Of a stretch of 64,000 bases of DNA, positions 1 through 8,011 are shown piece by piece (position 1 is the first letter of the stretch; each line of letters opens with the position of its first letter). The stretch is from the NCBI RefSeq assembly GCF_002090095.1, contig NZ_BBRJ01000002.1:186001-250000 (forward strand), in the 5' to 3' direction. The notes beneath the pieces are model-generated. The model saw only the letters and a list, made by a program, of their open reading frames with translations. It made no database searches and had not been told where the DNA came from. Position numbers and translations under genes: made by a program. The stretch comes from Demequina sp. NBRC 110053 (GTDB lineage Bacteria > Actinomycetota > Actinomycetes > Actinomycetales > Demequinaceae).

Positions 1-2
1 TC

Positions 3-884
3 CAGCGCACCGGCGACCAGTTCTGGGCTGCGGGCGACCAGCTCACGCGCGGCTTCATCATCGGCGCGACCGCTGGCCGCACGACGCTCGCTGGCGAGGG
101 ACTGCAGCACGGCGACGGCCACTCCCCCATCCTCGCGGCGACCAACACCGCCGTGGTCCAGTACGACCCCGCGTTCGGGTACGAGATCCGTCACATCATG
201 AAGGACGGCATCCAGCGCATGTACGGGCCCGAGGATGGGCGCGACAAGAACGTCATGTACTACCTGACGGTCTACAACGAGCCCATCCAGCAGCCGGCCG
301 AGCCCGAGGACGTGGACGTCGAAGGCATTCTGAAGGGCATCTACAAGTACGCCTCCGCTCCCGAGGGCGACGGCCCCGAGGCGCAGATCCTGGCATCGGG
401 CGTGGGCGTGCCGTGGGCACTCGAGGCCCAGGAGCTGCTCGCCGCCCACTACGGTGTGCGAGCCACCGTGTGGTCCGTCACCTCGTGGAACGAGCTGCGC
501 CGCGATGCGCTCGCCGCGGACCAGCACGCCTTCCTCCACCCCGAGGACCAGCCGCGGGTGCCGTACGTCACCCAGAAGCTCCAGGGCGCCCAGGGACCGT
601 TCGTCGCGACCAGCGACTACGACCACCTGGTTCCCGACCAGATCCGTGCGTGGGTGCCAGGGCAGTACGCGACGCTGGGTGCCGACGGCTTCGGCTTCTC
701 CGACACCCGCGCTGCGGCCCGCCGCTACTTCAAGATCGACGGCCCCTCCACCGCGGTGCGCGTGCTCCAGCAGCTCGCGCAGCGCGGCGACATCCCCGCG
801 CACCTGGTGAAGGATGCGATCGACCGGTACGACCTGCACGACGTGTCGAAGGGCACCTCAGGAAACGCCGGCGGCGACGCTTAG
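3..884 (+). CDS. aceE: Pyruvate dehydrogenase E1 component, homodimeric (3' part)
   Basis: This is the C-terminal part of the homodimeric pyruvate dehydrogenase E1. The enzyme uses thiamine diphosphate to decarboxylate pyruvate and acetylate the lipoyl group of E2. The reading frame is open from base 3 and runs off the left edge, so the thiamine-binding domains are missing. What remains is the end of the transketolase pyrimidine-binding region (GLQHGDGHS, ATNTAVVQYDPAF) and the whole C-terminal domain (YYLTVYNE, LLAAHYGVRATVWSVTSWNELRRD). These strings are typical of AceE rather than of the alpha/beta-type E1. It is followed by a clear terminator. Acetyl-CoA from this enzyme feeds the fatty-acid genes nearby, although the genes are separate transcription units. 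Confidence 0.95.
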   Translation, partial: QRTGDQFWAAGDQLTRGFIIGATAGRTTLAGEGLQHGDGHSPILAATNTAVVQYDPAFGYEIRHIMKDGIQRMYGPEDGRDKNVMYYLTVYNEPIQQPAEPEDVDVEGILKGIYKYASAPEGDGPEAQILASGVGVPWALEAQELLAAHYGVRATVWSVTSWNELRRDALAADQHAFLHPEDQPRVPYVTQKLQGAQGPFVATSDYDHLVPDQIRAWVPGQYATLGADGFGFSDTRAAARRYFKIDGPSTAVRVLQQLAQRGDIPAHLVKDAIDRYDLHDVSKGTSGNAGGDA

Positions 885-907
885 CAGGCGCTTCCTGCAA
901 CGCACCA

Positions 908-937
908 GGCCGCTCACCCCACGAGGGGTGAGCGGCC
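908..937 (+). terminator. Rho-independent-type hairpin after aceE
   Basis: A perfect 13-bp stem (908-920 with 925-937) closes a 4-nt loop 23 bases after the aceE stop and is followed by TT. There is no long U tract, as is usual in high-GC actinobacteria. Confidence 0.85.
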
Positions 938-1141
938 TTCGCGTTCCGTCGCCTCACATGGCTGCGCGGGGCCGATGCGCGTGCTGGCTCTGCCGGGCGG
1001 TCACGGCCTTCATCGACAGCAGTCGCCCTCGGAACCGGCGCTCGCCTCCGCGGAACTCACAGGCCATCTGCGACCGAGCGACCCACCTCGCGCTCGGCGC
1101 GCCCGCAGATCTGCACCTGGTCTGTGAGGTGAGGAAGCGAC

Positions 1142-2782
1142 CTAGACAGCGTCACCGCGACCGGGGTCGTCGCGTCGCGGCAACTCGTCGTCGGTCGCCG
1201 ATCGCTCGGCTCCCGGCGCCGTGTCATCGAGATCCGCTCCGGATGAGTCCGGGCCGCCGTTCGTATGGGCTTCGCTCGCCTCACGGCCGTTCGCGTCGAA
1301 CGCAGGCTCGTCTTCCCGAGGCTGCTCCGCGCGCGCCTGCTCGGGGTTCGACTCCTCGGGGTTCGACTCCTCGGGGTTCGACTCCTCGGGGTTCGACTCC
1401 TCGACGCTCGACTCTTCGACGGTGGGTTCGGCGAAGCTCGCCGCATCGACGTGTGGCTCATCAGCACCGCGCTCCGGACCGGCGAGCGTGTCGAGCCCCG
1501 GTTCGGCGTCACCGGAGTCGACGGCGTGGTCGCCCGCGGGCGGTTCCTCCGGCACAGGCGCGGCGTCGCTCGCCTCACTCTCGCTGAGTCCGGCGTCGCT
1601 GGGGCCATCGTCAGCCCGAGCCTCCCCTGCGGGTGCCGGCGCGAACCCAGGCTGCGACGGGCTGTCCGACTCCGACGGCACGGCCGGTTCAGTGGTACCG
1701 GACGGTTCCGCCCACGGTGACGTCGTGCCCTGAGCCGCCACGGGTTCGGCGCGGGTCTCGGGTTCATACGGCCGTGCGGCGGACGCTTCGCTCCCGGCAG
1801 GTTCGTTCGCTGAGTCGTCGCGAGCGCCCGCCGCCGTGCCGGTCGCGGCACCGGCCGCCGCCGCTGGGCCCGCGCTCGCATCGGCCCCGGCCGTGGCCGC
1901 TGGTGCCGTCTGGCCACCCGGCGAGCCCGGCGCGCCTCGCTGCTGGACGTTGCCGTCGGGCTCGCGGGCAACGGTGGTGCTCGTCTCGCCCGCGACCGCA
2001 GACGTGCCGACCATGGCGAGGGCCCGGTCCGACTCCTTGATCGAGCGCCGCACGCCGACGGCGAGCATCACGATCACGATGAGGACCACGACGAGAAGCG
2101 CCCACAGCAGGGCGAGAAGCAGGCCGGAGAAGGCGCTGTCGGGAGCGACGCGAAGGTAGCCGTCGCCTCCGCACTGCCCGTCCGGGCCGTACAGCGTCGC
2201 GGCGACGTGATACGTGCCGGTCAGCAGCAGCGCGCCGGCATCGATCACGGGGGCGACCTCCACCGACCCGGACCACTCCGTGGCTCCCGCGCCGTTGGTG
2301 AGCGTGGCGCTGTCGAGGGGGATCTCGAATCCGCCCACGAGCAGGCTGACATCGACGGTCGCTTCGGGCGATTCGATGCCCACCGACCCGGACCACGCGA
2401 TCGTGTCGGTCGCGGTCGCCTCGAATGGATCGATGGCCGTGGTCTGCGCGACGCTCACCGGCTCCGTCTCGAGCGAGGAGGTGCCCTCGAGGGTGCAGGC
2501 TTGCGTGAGCGAGCCGCCGCGCAGGATCTCGGGGATGCCGGTGAGTGCGACTCCGCCGAGCATCGCCGCGATCACGATGACCGTCGTGAAGCGCCCCCGA
2601 GCGAGAGCGGGGCGCTGGGTGAGCAGCCACGACACCGCGAAGACGAGGACGGCCACGATGGCGAAGAGCGGAAGCCGGTCCGGCGGGAGCACGCCGATGA
2701 TCCAGAGCAGTGCCATCACGATCAGCCCGAGAAGGGCACCGAGCAGCGCGCCTACCAGCGGCTTGGGTCGAGCTTCCGTCAT
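1142..2782 (-). CDS. Membrane protein with extracellular domain and long acidic, repeat-containing tail
   Basis: Unrecognised protein of 546 residues. Three hydrophobic segments lie at about 8-30, 36-54 and 65-83. A polar domain follows at about 84-217, with a few cysteines (CTLEG, GQCGG) and a beta-rich look, then a fourth membrane segment at about 219-244. The last 300 residues are rich in Ala, Glu, Pro and Ser and look disordered. They contain a run of NPEES pentapeptides encoded by a 15-bp tandem DNA repeat. The start at 2782 is chosen because GGGAG lies just upstream and the protein then begins with a normal membrane N-terminus; the longer open frame upstream has no hydrophobic or conserved character. 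The gene converges on aceE and diverges from the FasR-type regulator. I assign no function. Confidence 0.75.
   Translation of the reverse strand: MTEARPKPLVGALLGALLGLIVMALLWIIGVLPPDRLPLFAIVAVLVFAVSWLLTQRPALARGRFTTVIVIAAMLGGVALTGIPEILRGGSLTQACTLEGTSSLETEPVSVAQTTAIDPFEATATDTIAWSGSVGIESPEATVDVSLLVGGFEIPLDSATLTNGAGATEWSGSVEVAPVIDAGALLLTGTYHVAATLYGPDGQCGGDGYLRVAPDSAFSGLLLALLWALLVVVLIVIVMLAVGVRRSIKESDRALAMVGTSAVAGETSTTVAREPDGNVQQRGAPGSPGGQTAPAATAGADASAGPAAAAGAATGTAAGARDDSANEPAGSEASAARPYEPETRAEPVAAQGTTSPWAEPSGTTEPAVPSESDSPSQPGFAPAPAGEARADDGPSDAGLSESEASDAAPVPEEPPAGDHAVDSGDAEPGLDTLAGPERGADEPHVDAASFAEPTVEESSVEESNPEESNPEESNPEESNPEQARAEQPREDEPAFDANGREASEAHTNGGPDSSGADLDDTAPGAERSATDDELPRRDDPGRGDAV
1341..1415. 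repeat. 15-bp in-frame tandem repeat (four perfect copies plus one degenerate)
   Basis: The unit TCGGGGTTCGACTCC occurs at 1341-1355, 1356-1370, 1371-1385 and 1386-1400, with a decayed copy at 1401-1415. Read on the minus strand it encodes the NPEES-type pentapeptide repeat in the acidic tail of the membrane protein. Because the unit is a multiple of three, copy number can change without a frameshift. Confidence 0.9.
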
Positions 2783-2964
2783 TGTCTGCTCCCTCCGGGT
2801 GCGTGCACCGGTCTGATTGCACCGTAACCCCTGCTGGGGCCTTTCACCAGGACGAACCGCGGCGCACCGCCTCCATCCCCGACGTGTTCCTGCGTGCTCG
2901 CACCTGTGCCGAACCACAGTGTCCGAGCCGGTCTTCTTCGGCATTGTCCGTTCGAGCCACCACT

Positions 2965-2998
2965 GTCGTTGTCGATGGCCGACAACGACCCCTATGCT
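2965..2998 (+). promoter_or_regulatory. Probable promoter and inverted-repeat operator of fasR
   Basis: A perfect 10-bp inverted repeat (2965-2974 and 2980-2989, 5-nt spacer) with TTGTCG cores covers a possible -35 (TTGTCG, 2969-2974). TATGCT (2993-2998) fits a -10 with an 18-bp spacer. The ATG at 3006 lies 7 bases past the -10, which suggests a leaderless mRNA. The position suggests autoregulation; this is inferred. Confidence 0.5.
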
Positions 2999-3005
2999 GG
3001 CGCGC

Positions 3006-4175
3006 ATGGCCACTGCCCAGGCGCGCTCGGACACCTTGCGCCGTCTGCGAGCCGCCGCCGGACGACTCTCGACCGCCGCGCTGCGCAGCCTCGACGCCGA
3101 GTTCGGCTGGTTCCGCACGCTGCCGGCTCAAGAACGCTCATGGGTCGGCACGGTCGCCCAGGCCGGCATCGACTCCTTCGTCGCCTGGTACGCAGATCCG
3201 CAGCACAGCCACCGCAGCGCCACCGAGGTCTTCGCCGCGGCCCCGCCCGAGCTCACGCGCTCGGTGTCGCTCCAGCACACCCTCGCGATCGTCAGGACCG
3301 TGGTCCGCGTGGTCGAGGAGCACGCCGGGGAGTTCGCGTCGCCTGGCTCCGAGCGCGAGGTGCGCGAGGCGATCCTCCTCTTCTCACGCGAGATCGCGTT
3401 CTCCGCGGCGGAGGTCTACGCGAGGGCCGCCGAGTCGCGGGGCGCCTGGGACGCGAGGCTCGAGGCGCTCGTGGTCGACGCCCTGGTGCGCGGGGAGGTC
3501 GACGAGGATCTGCCCTCGCGTGCGGCTGCGCTCGGATGGAAGCCCGGTCCCACGCTGGTCATGGTGGGGCTCACGGACGGCACGCTCGGCGAGGTGCAAT
3601 CGGCGGAGCTGAGGCGCACCATCCGGCGCGCCTCGCACGGCGCCCTCGTGGGGATCCACGGCGAAGACCTGGTGGTGATCGCGCGGTCCGACGAGGATCA
3701 CGACAGGCTGTCGCGCCAGCTCCTGCCGTCGTTCGGCCCCGGTCCGGTCGTGATCGGACCGGCCGCGATCACGCTCGTCGAGGTTGCGCGCGCCACACGG
3801 GCGGCGCTGTCAGGCGTGGTCGCCGCGCCGGCGTGGTCCCTCACCCCGCGGCCGGCGGCGGCCGACGACCTGCTGCCCGAGCGCGTGCTCGTGGGAGACA
3901 CGGCGGCTCGAGATCGCCTCATCGCCATCGCCTACGACCCGATCCAGAATGCAGGTGGATCGCTCGGCGACACCATCGCCACCTACCTCGACTGCGGTCG
4001 ATCGCTCGAGACCGCCGCGCGCACCATGTTCGTCCACCCCAACACGGTTCGCTACCGCCTCAAGAAGGTCGCCCAGATCACCGGCTGGGACGTGCTCTCC
4101 ACTCGTGATGCGCACGTGCTCGCGACGGCGTTCGCGCTGGGACGGCTGCGCGACTCGAGCCACCCCCCTTTGTAG
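3006..4175 (+). CDS. fasR: PucR-type helix-turn-helix regulator, FasR-like
   Basis: Predicted activator of the downstream fatty-acid synthesis operon. The 389-residue protein has a large, poorly conserved N-terminal part and a C-terminal PucR-type helix-turn-helix at about 330-362 (SLETAARTMFVHPNTVRYRL). In Streptomyces, FasR is a protein of this type encoded immediately before fabD, and it is needed for expression of fabD-fabH-acpP-fabF. The same position and C-terminal domain are the basis for the name here. ATG 3006 is chosen because it sits right after a plausible -10 box and no Shine-Dalgarno sequence is visible; ATG 2994 is the alternative. The stop codon overlaps an inverted repeat that may be its operator for fabD. 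An effector such as an acyl-CoA cannot be read from the sequence. Confidence 0.82.
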   Translation: MATAQARSDTLRRLRAAAGRLSTAALRSLDAEFGWFRTLPAQERSWVGTVAQAGIDSFVAWYADPQHSHRSATEVFAAAPPELTRSVSLQHTLAIVRTVVRVVEEHAGEFASPGSEREVREAILLFSREIAFSAAEVYARAAESRGAWDARLEALVVDALVRGEVDEDLPSRAAALGWKPGPTLVMVGLTDGTLGEVQSAELRRTIRRASHGALVGIHGEDLVVIARSDEDHDRLSRQLLPSFGPGPVVIGPAAITLVEVARATRAALSGVVAAPAWSLTPRPAAADDLLPERVLVGDTAARDRLIAIAYDPIQNAGGSLGDTIATYLDCGRSLETAARTMFVHPNTVRYRLKKVAQITGWDVLSTRDAHVLATAFALGRLRDSSHPPL

Positions 4176-4187
4176 ACTGTCGACAAA
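4169..4187. promoter_or_regulatory. Inverted repeat upstream of fabD, candidate FasR operator
   Basis: Two 9-bp arms with one mismatch flank a single central T (TTTGTAGAC / GTCGACAAA). The site overlaps the fasR stop codon and lies 65 bases before the fabD ATG. It shares the TTGTCG half-site with the inverted repeat in front of fasR. Assignment to FasR is inferred from position and this shared half-site. Confidence 0.5.
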
Positions 4188-4252
4188 TCTGCACGGCCGA
4201 AACCGTCAGTGAGAACTGCGCAGGCGACCGACAGATGGGAGATGCTAGAAGC

Positions 4253-5167
4253 ATGATCGCCGTCCTCTTCCCCGGCCAAGGCGCCCAGAGCCCCGGCATG
4301 CTCGAGCCGTGGCTGGCGCTCGACGCTGTGTCCGCGCACCTCGCCGAGTTGTCGGAAGCCACAGACGCCGACGTTCTCGCGCATGGGACGACCTCCGACG
4401 CTGACACCATCCGCGACACGGCTGTCGCCCAGCCGCTGCTGGTCGCCGCCGGCCTCGCGACGGCCCGCGTGGCCCTCGGCGGCGCGGCGCCCGGCCTGGT
4501 GGCTGGCCACAGCGTGGGCGAGCTGGGCGCGGCCGCTCTCGCGGGCGTGTTCGACGACGCCACCGCGATGCGGCTGGTCACGGCCCGCGCGAACGCGATG
4601 GCCCAGGCCGCCGCGAGCTCTGAGCCCACGTCGATGGCTGCCGTGCTCGGCGGCGTCGAGGAAGAGGTTCTCGAGCGCCTCGAGCAGCTGGGCCTGACGC
4701 CTGCGAACATGAATGGTGGCGGCCAGATCGTGGCCGCCGGGGCGAAGGCCGGCATCGAGGCGCTCGTCGCCGAGCCGCCGGCTCGCGCCCGGGTGATCGA
4801 GCTCCAGGTCGCAGGCGCGTTCCACACCTCGTACATGGAGCCTGCCGTCGCGGCCCTGGCCGCCGCCGCCGCAGAGGTCTCCCCTGCCGCGCCCACGTCC
4901 ACCCTGCTGTCGAACTCCGACGGCTCCGAGGTGACCGACGGCGCGGACGCGCTCGAGCGCATCGTCCGCCAGGTCGCGAGCCCCGTCCGCTGGGACCTCT
5001 GCCAGGAGCGTATGCTCGCCCTCGGCGTGACCGGCATCCTCGAGGTCGCGCCGGGAGGCGTGCTGACTGGCCTCGCCAAGCGCTCGCTCAAGGGCGTGCC
5101 GGCCGTCGCGCTCAAGTCCCCCGATGACCTTCCCGCCGCCCGAGAGCTTGTGGAGCAGCACGCGTGA
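4253..5167 (+). CDS. fabD: Malonyl-CoA:ACP transacylase
   Basis: Transfers malonyl groups from CoA to acyl carrier protein, supplying the extender unit for type II fatty-acid synthesis in the cytoplasm. The 304-residue protein has the expected family length. It begins MIAVLFPGQGAQSPGM, carries the nucleophile motif GHSVGE at residues 85-90 (Ser87), and has a downstream catalytic His in GAFHTSYM. ATG 4253 gives the canonical FabD N-terminus, with GGGAGA about 10 bases upstream. It is first in the operon; its stop overlaps the fabH GTG by 4 bp, implying translational coupling. Control is probably by the FasR-like protein encoded just upstream. Confidence 0.96.
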   Translation: MIAVLFPGQGAQSPGMLEPWLALDAVSAHLAELSEATDADVLAHGTTSDADTIRDTAVAQPLLVAAGLATARVALGGAAPGLVAGHSVGELGAAALAGVFDDATAMRLVTARANAMAQAAASSEPTSMAAVLGGVEEEVLERLEQLGLTPANMNGGGQIVAAGAKAGIEALVAEPPARARVIELQVAGAFHTSYMEPAVAALAAAAAEVSPAAPTSTLLSNSDGSEVTDGADALERIVRQVASPVRWDLCQERMLALGVTGILEVAPGGVLTGLAKRSLKGVPAVALKSPDDLPAARELVEQHA

Positions 5168-6162
5168 CGACACTGAACATCAGCCGGGGCCCCGAGTTCT
5201 CGCGCATCGCCGGCCTGGGCGTCGCGCGCGGTGAGAACGCCGTGCCCAATGAGGAGATCATCGAGCCCATCAACTCGTCCGACGAGTGGATTCGCAAGAT
5301 GACCGGCATTTCGACGCGCGTGCGCGCCGACGCCACGACCTCGGTCATCGACCTCGCGGAGTCCGCATCCCGGGATGCGCTCGCCGCGGCGGGCATCGAC
5401 GGCGGCGACGTTGACGCCCTCATCCTGTCGACCATCACCTACCCCCACATGACCCCCGGCGGCGCTCCCGTCCTCGCCGACCGCATCGGCTCGACGGGCG
5501 CCGCGTTCGACATCTCGGCCGCGTGCGCCGGGTACTGCTACGGCATCGGGCAGGCCGACGCGCTCGTGCGATCCGGCTCCGCCCGCAACGTGCTCGTCGT
5601 GGGCGCGGAGAAGATGAGCGACTTCATCGACCCCGCCGACCGCTCGATCTCGTACCTCCTGGGCGATGGCGCCGGAGCTGTGGTGGTGAGCGGGTCGGAG
5701 TCGCCGGGCATCGGGCCAACGGTATGGGGCTCCGACGGCTCGGGAGCGCAGCTGATCCGCCAGACGTCCTCGTGGCTCGAGGTCCGAGATGGCGAGGCAG
5801 ACGCCTTCCCCACGCTCTACCAGGAGGGTCCGAGCGTCTTCAAGTGGGCCTCCTTCAAGATGGCCCCGGTGGCACTCGAGGCGATCGCCGCAGCCGGGGT
5901 GACACCCGACGACATCACCGCGTTCATCCCGCACCAGGCGAACATCCGGATCATCGACCAGATGGTCAAGCAGATCGGCCTCCCCGATCACGTCAAGGTG
6001 GGCAAGGACATCGTGGACAGCGGGAACACGTCCGCGGCCTCGATTCCTCTCGCCACCGAGCGCCTGCTGCGCGACGGCGAGGTGGCCTCAGGCGACCTCG
6101 CGCTGCAGATCGGGTTCGGCGCTGGCCTGGTCTACGCCGCGCAGGTCGTGGTCCTGCCGTAG
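5164..6162 (+). CDS. fabH: Beta-ketoacyl-ACP synthase III
   Basis: Initiates fatty-acid synthesis by condensing an acyl-CoA primer with malonyl-ACP. The 332-residue protein has the nucleophilic Cys121 in DISAACAGYCYG, the His of HQANIRI and the Asn of DSGNTSAAS, so the Cys-His-Asn triad is intact. It starts at GTG 5164, overlapping the fabD stop by 4 bp. Primer specificity (branched or straight chain) cannot be settled from the sequence alone, although actinobacterial FabH usually accepts branched primers. A gap of about 75 bp with an RBS precedes acpP, which may permit separate, higher expression of the carrier protein. Confidence 0.96.
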   Translation: MTTLNISRGPEFSRIAGLGVARGENAVPNEEIIEPINSSDEWIRKMTGISTRVRADATTSVIDLAESASRDALAAAGIDGGDVDALILSTITYPHMTPGGAPVLADRIGSTGAAFDISAACAGYCYGIGQADALVRSGSARNVLVVGAEKMSDFIDPADRSISYLLGDGAGAVVVSGSESPGIGPTVWGSDGSGAQLIRQTSSWLEVRDGEADAFPTLYQEGPSVFKWASFKMAPVALEAIAAAGVTPDDITAFIPHQANIRIIDQMVKQIGLPDHVKVGKDIVDSGNTSAASIPLATERLLRDGEVASGDLALQIGFGAGLVYAAQVVVLP

Positions 6163-6236
6163 CCGCCCGAGCACAACTAGAGTTCCAAAGGTCCACAACC
6201 CCGATGCGCGTGCATCACCACATCAAGGAGAACACC

Positions 6237-6482
6237 ATGGCAGACAAGAACGAGATCCTCGCCGGCCTCGCGGAGATCGTGGCCGAGGAGACCGGCCTCG
6301 ACACCGCGGAGGTCCAGCTCGACAAGTCCTTCACCGACGACCTCGACATCGACTCGCTGTCGATGATGACCATCGTCACGCTGGCCGAGGAGAAGTTCGA
6401 CGTGCGCATCCCCGACGAGAAGGTCAAGGACCTCACCACCGTGGGCGACGCCGTCGACTACATCGAGTCCGCTCAGGGCTGA
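6237..6482 (+). CDS. acpP: Acyl carrier protein
   Basis: Carries growing acyl chains on a 4'-phosphopantetheine arm. The 81-residue acidic protein is of standard size and shows the attachment motif DIDSLSMM with the modified Ser at residue 40. AAGGAG lies 7 bases before ATG 6237. It lies between fabH and fabF in the usual actinobacterial fab order, so it is the fatty-acid ACP rather than a polyketide one. Confidence 0.97.
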   Translation: MADKNEILAGLAEIVAEETGLDTAEVQLDKSFTDDLDIDSLSMMTIVTLAEEKFDVRIPDEKVKDLTTVGDAVDYIESAQG

Positions 6483-6538
6483 TCGACGCCAGGGCGCTTG
6501 CCCACTTCGCACGTTCCCCATCCTGACAGGAGCACCAC

Positions 6539-7777
6539 ATGACCACCGTCGTCGTCACCGGACTCGGCACCACCAACCCCCTGGGCGGGGACGTGGCGAG
6601 CACGTGGGATGCGGCCCTCGCCGGCCGGTCCGGCGTGCGCACCCTCGACAACGATTGGGCGGAGACCTACGGCATGGCCGTGAACTTCGCCGGTCAGCTC
6701 GTGGTGCCCACGACCGACGTCCTGTCGCGACCCGAGGCGAAGCGCATGGACCCGAGCGCTCAGATGGCGATCGTGGCCACGCGCGAGGCGTGGGCCGATG
6801 CAGGATCGCCCGAGGTCGACCACGAGCGCCTGGGCGCCGTGGTCTCCTCGGGCATCGGGGGCGTGTGGACCCTGCTGAGCGCGTGGGACACGATGAAGGA
6901 GAAGGGCGCCGCGCGCGTCCTTCCGCTCACGGTGCCCATGCTCATGCCCAACTCCCCCACCGCGTACGTGTCGCTCGAGCTCACGGCCCGCGCCGGGGCG
7001 CACTCCCCGGTGTCCGCATGCGCCTCGGGCGCGGAGGCCATCGGCATGGGCTTCGAGATGATCCAGTCCGGCCGCGCCGACGTCGTGGTGGCCGGTGGCA
7101 CCGAGGCCGCCATCCACCCGCTGCCCATCTCGTCGTTCGCGGCGATGGCGGCGCTGTCCAAGCGCAACGACGACCCGGCGGGCGCGTCGCGTCCCTACGA
7201 CACGAGCCGCGACGGCTTCGTGCTCGGCGAGGGCGCCGGCGTGGTGGTCCTCGAGTCCGAGGAGCACGCCAGGGCCCGGGGCGCGAAGATCTACGCCCGA
7301 CTGCTGGGCGTGGGAATGACCGCCGACGGCCACCACATCGCCGCCCCAGAGCCCAACGGCGCCGGCCAGACCCGCGCCATGGCGCTCAGCCTGGAGCGCG
7401 CGGGGCTCACCACTCGCGACGTGGCCCACGTCAACGCTCACGCTACGTCGACTCCCGTGGGCGACATGATCGAGGCTCGCGGCATTCGCGGACTGCTGGG
7501 CGAGCACGCTGACGAGGTGCTGCTGAGCGCCACCAAGTCCATGACCGGCCACCTGCTGGGCGGGGCTGGCGCGCTCGAGTCGGTATTCACCATCAAGGCG
7601 CTGCAGGAGCGCACAGCTCCCCCGACGATCAACGTCACCGACCCCGACCCCGAGCTCGAGGTCGACCTGGTGCGCGACACGCCTCGTGCGCTGCCGGCCG
7701 AGGGCGACCTCGCCGCAATCAACAACTCGTTCGGGTTCGGCGGCCACAACGTGGCGCTGACCTTCGCGACCGCGTAG
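6539..7777 (+). CDS. fabF: Beta-ketoacyl-ACP synthase II
   Basis: Elongates acyl-ACP chains by condensation with malonyl-ACP. The 412-residue protein shows the nucleophile Cys161 in SPVSACASGAEA, the His of NAHATSTPVGD and the Lys/His of KSMTGHLLGGAGALE, together with the DGFVLGEGAG loop, so it looks fully active. The start ATG 6539 has CAGGAG upstream. It is the last gene of the fab operon. The reductase and dehydratase steps (fabG, fabI, fabZ/fabA) are not in this window and must be encoded elsewhere. The gene is followed by a large nested inverted repeat at 7840-7939. Confidence 0.96.
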   Translation: MTTVVVTGLGTTNPLGGDVASTWDAALAGRSGVRTLDNDWAETYGMAVNFAGQLVVPTTDVLSRPEAKRMDPSAQMAIVATREAWADAGSPEVDHERLGAVVSSGIGGVWTLLSAWDTMKEKGAARVLPLTVPMLMPNSPTAYVSLELTARAGAHSPVSACASGAEAIGMGFEMIQSGRADVVVAGGTEAAIHPLPISSFAAMAALSKRNDDPAGASRPYDTSRDGFVLGEGAGVVVLESEEHARARGAKIYARLLGVGMTADGHHIAAPEPNGAGQTRAMALSLERAGLTTRDVAHVNAHATSTPVGDMIEARGIRGLLGEHADEVLLSATKSMTGHLLGGAGALESVFTIKALQERTAPPTINVTDPDPELEVDLVRDTPRALPAEGDLAAINNSFGFGGHNVALTFATA

Positions 7778-7839
7778 GCCTGTCGCTGGCGCTACGGGCC
7801 GACTAGCTCGGTCCCGCACCCTCTGACGCCCCGACGCGC

Positions 7840-7939
7840 ACCGCTCACCACACGGCTGGGACGAGTGATGCAGGTGTGACGGCAGGGAACCCTCACCTGC
7901 ACCACTGACCACATCTGTACCAGGCGTGTGGTGAGCGGT
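7840..7939. repeat. 100-bp nested inverted repeat (complex hairpin)
   Basis: The outer arms are 15 bp and perfect (7840-7854 and 7925-7939), extending by four more pairs after one mismatch. Inside them a second stem of 11 out of 12 pairs joins 7865-7876 to 7894-7905. It lies between two convergent genes. It may serve as a two-way terminator, but it is far more elaborate than the other terminators here. Confidence 0.7.
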
Positions 7940-8011
7940 ACGCCCGCAAGGAGGTCAGCGCGACGGCGGCATCACGGCAGGGCCGATGCGCGTGCTGAGG
8001 GCTTCGTCGCG

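Noticed and set aside
1341-1415. CRISPR array
   Set aside because: The units are contiguous 15-mers without spacers and lie in frame in a coding sequence.
2783-3118. N-terminal extension of the acidic-tail membrane protein (start at 3118)
   Set aside because: The extra 112 residues are not conserved-looking, cover the fasR promoter, and there is a good ribosome site at 2782.
7840-7939. Possible integron attC site
   Set aside because: The nested hairpin lacks the core-site motifs (RYYYAAC and GTTRRRY), and there is no integrase or cassette array.
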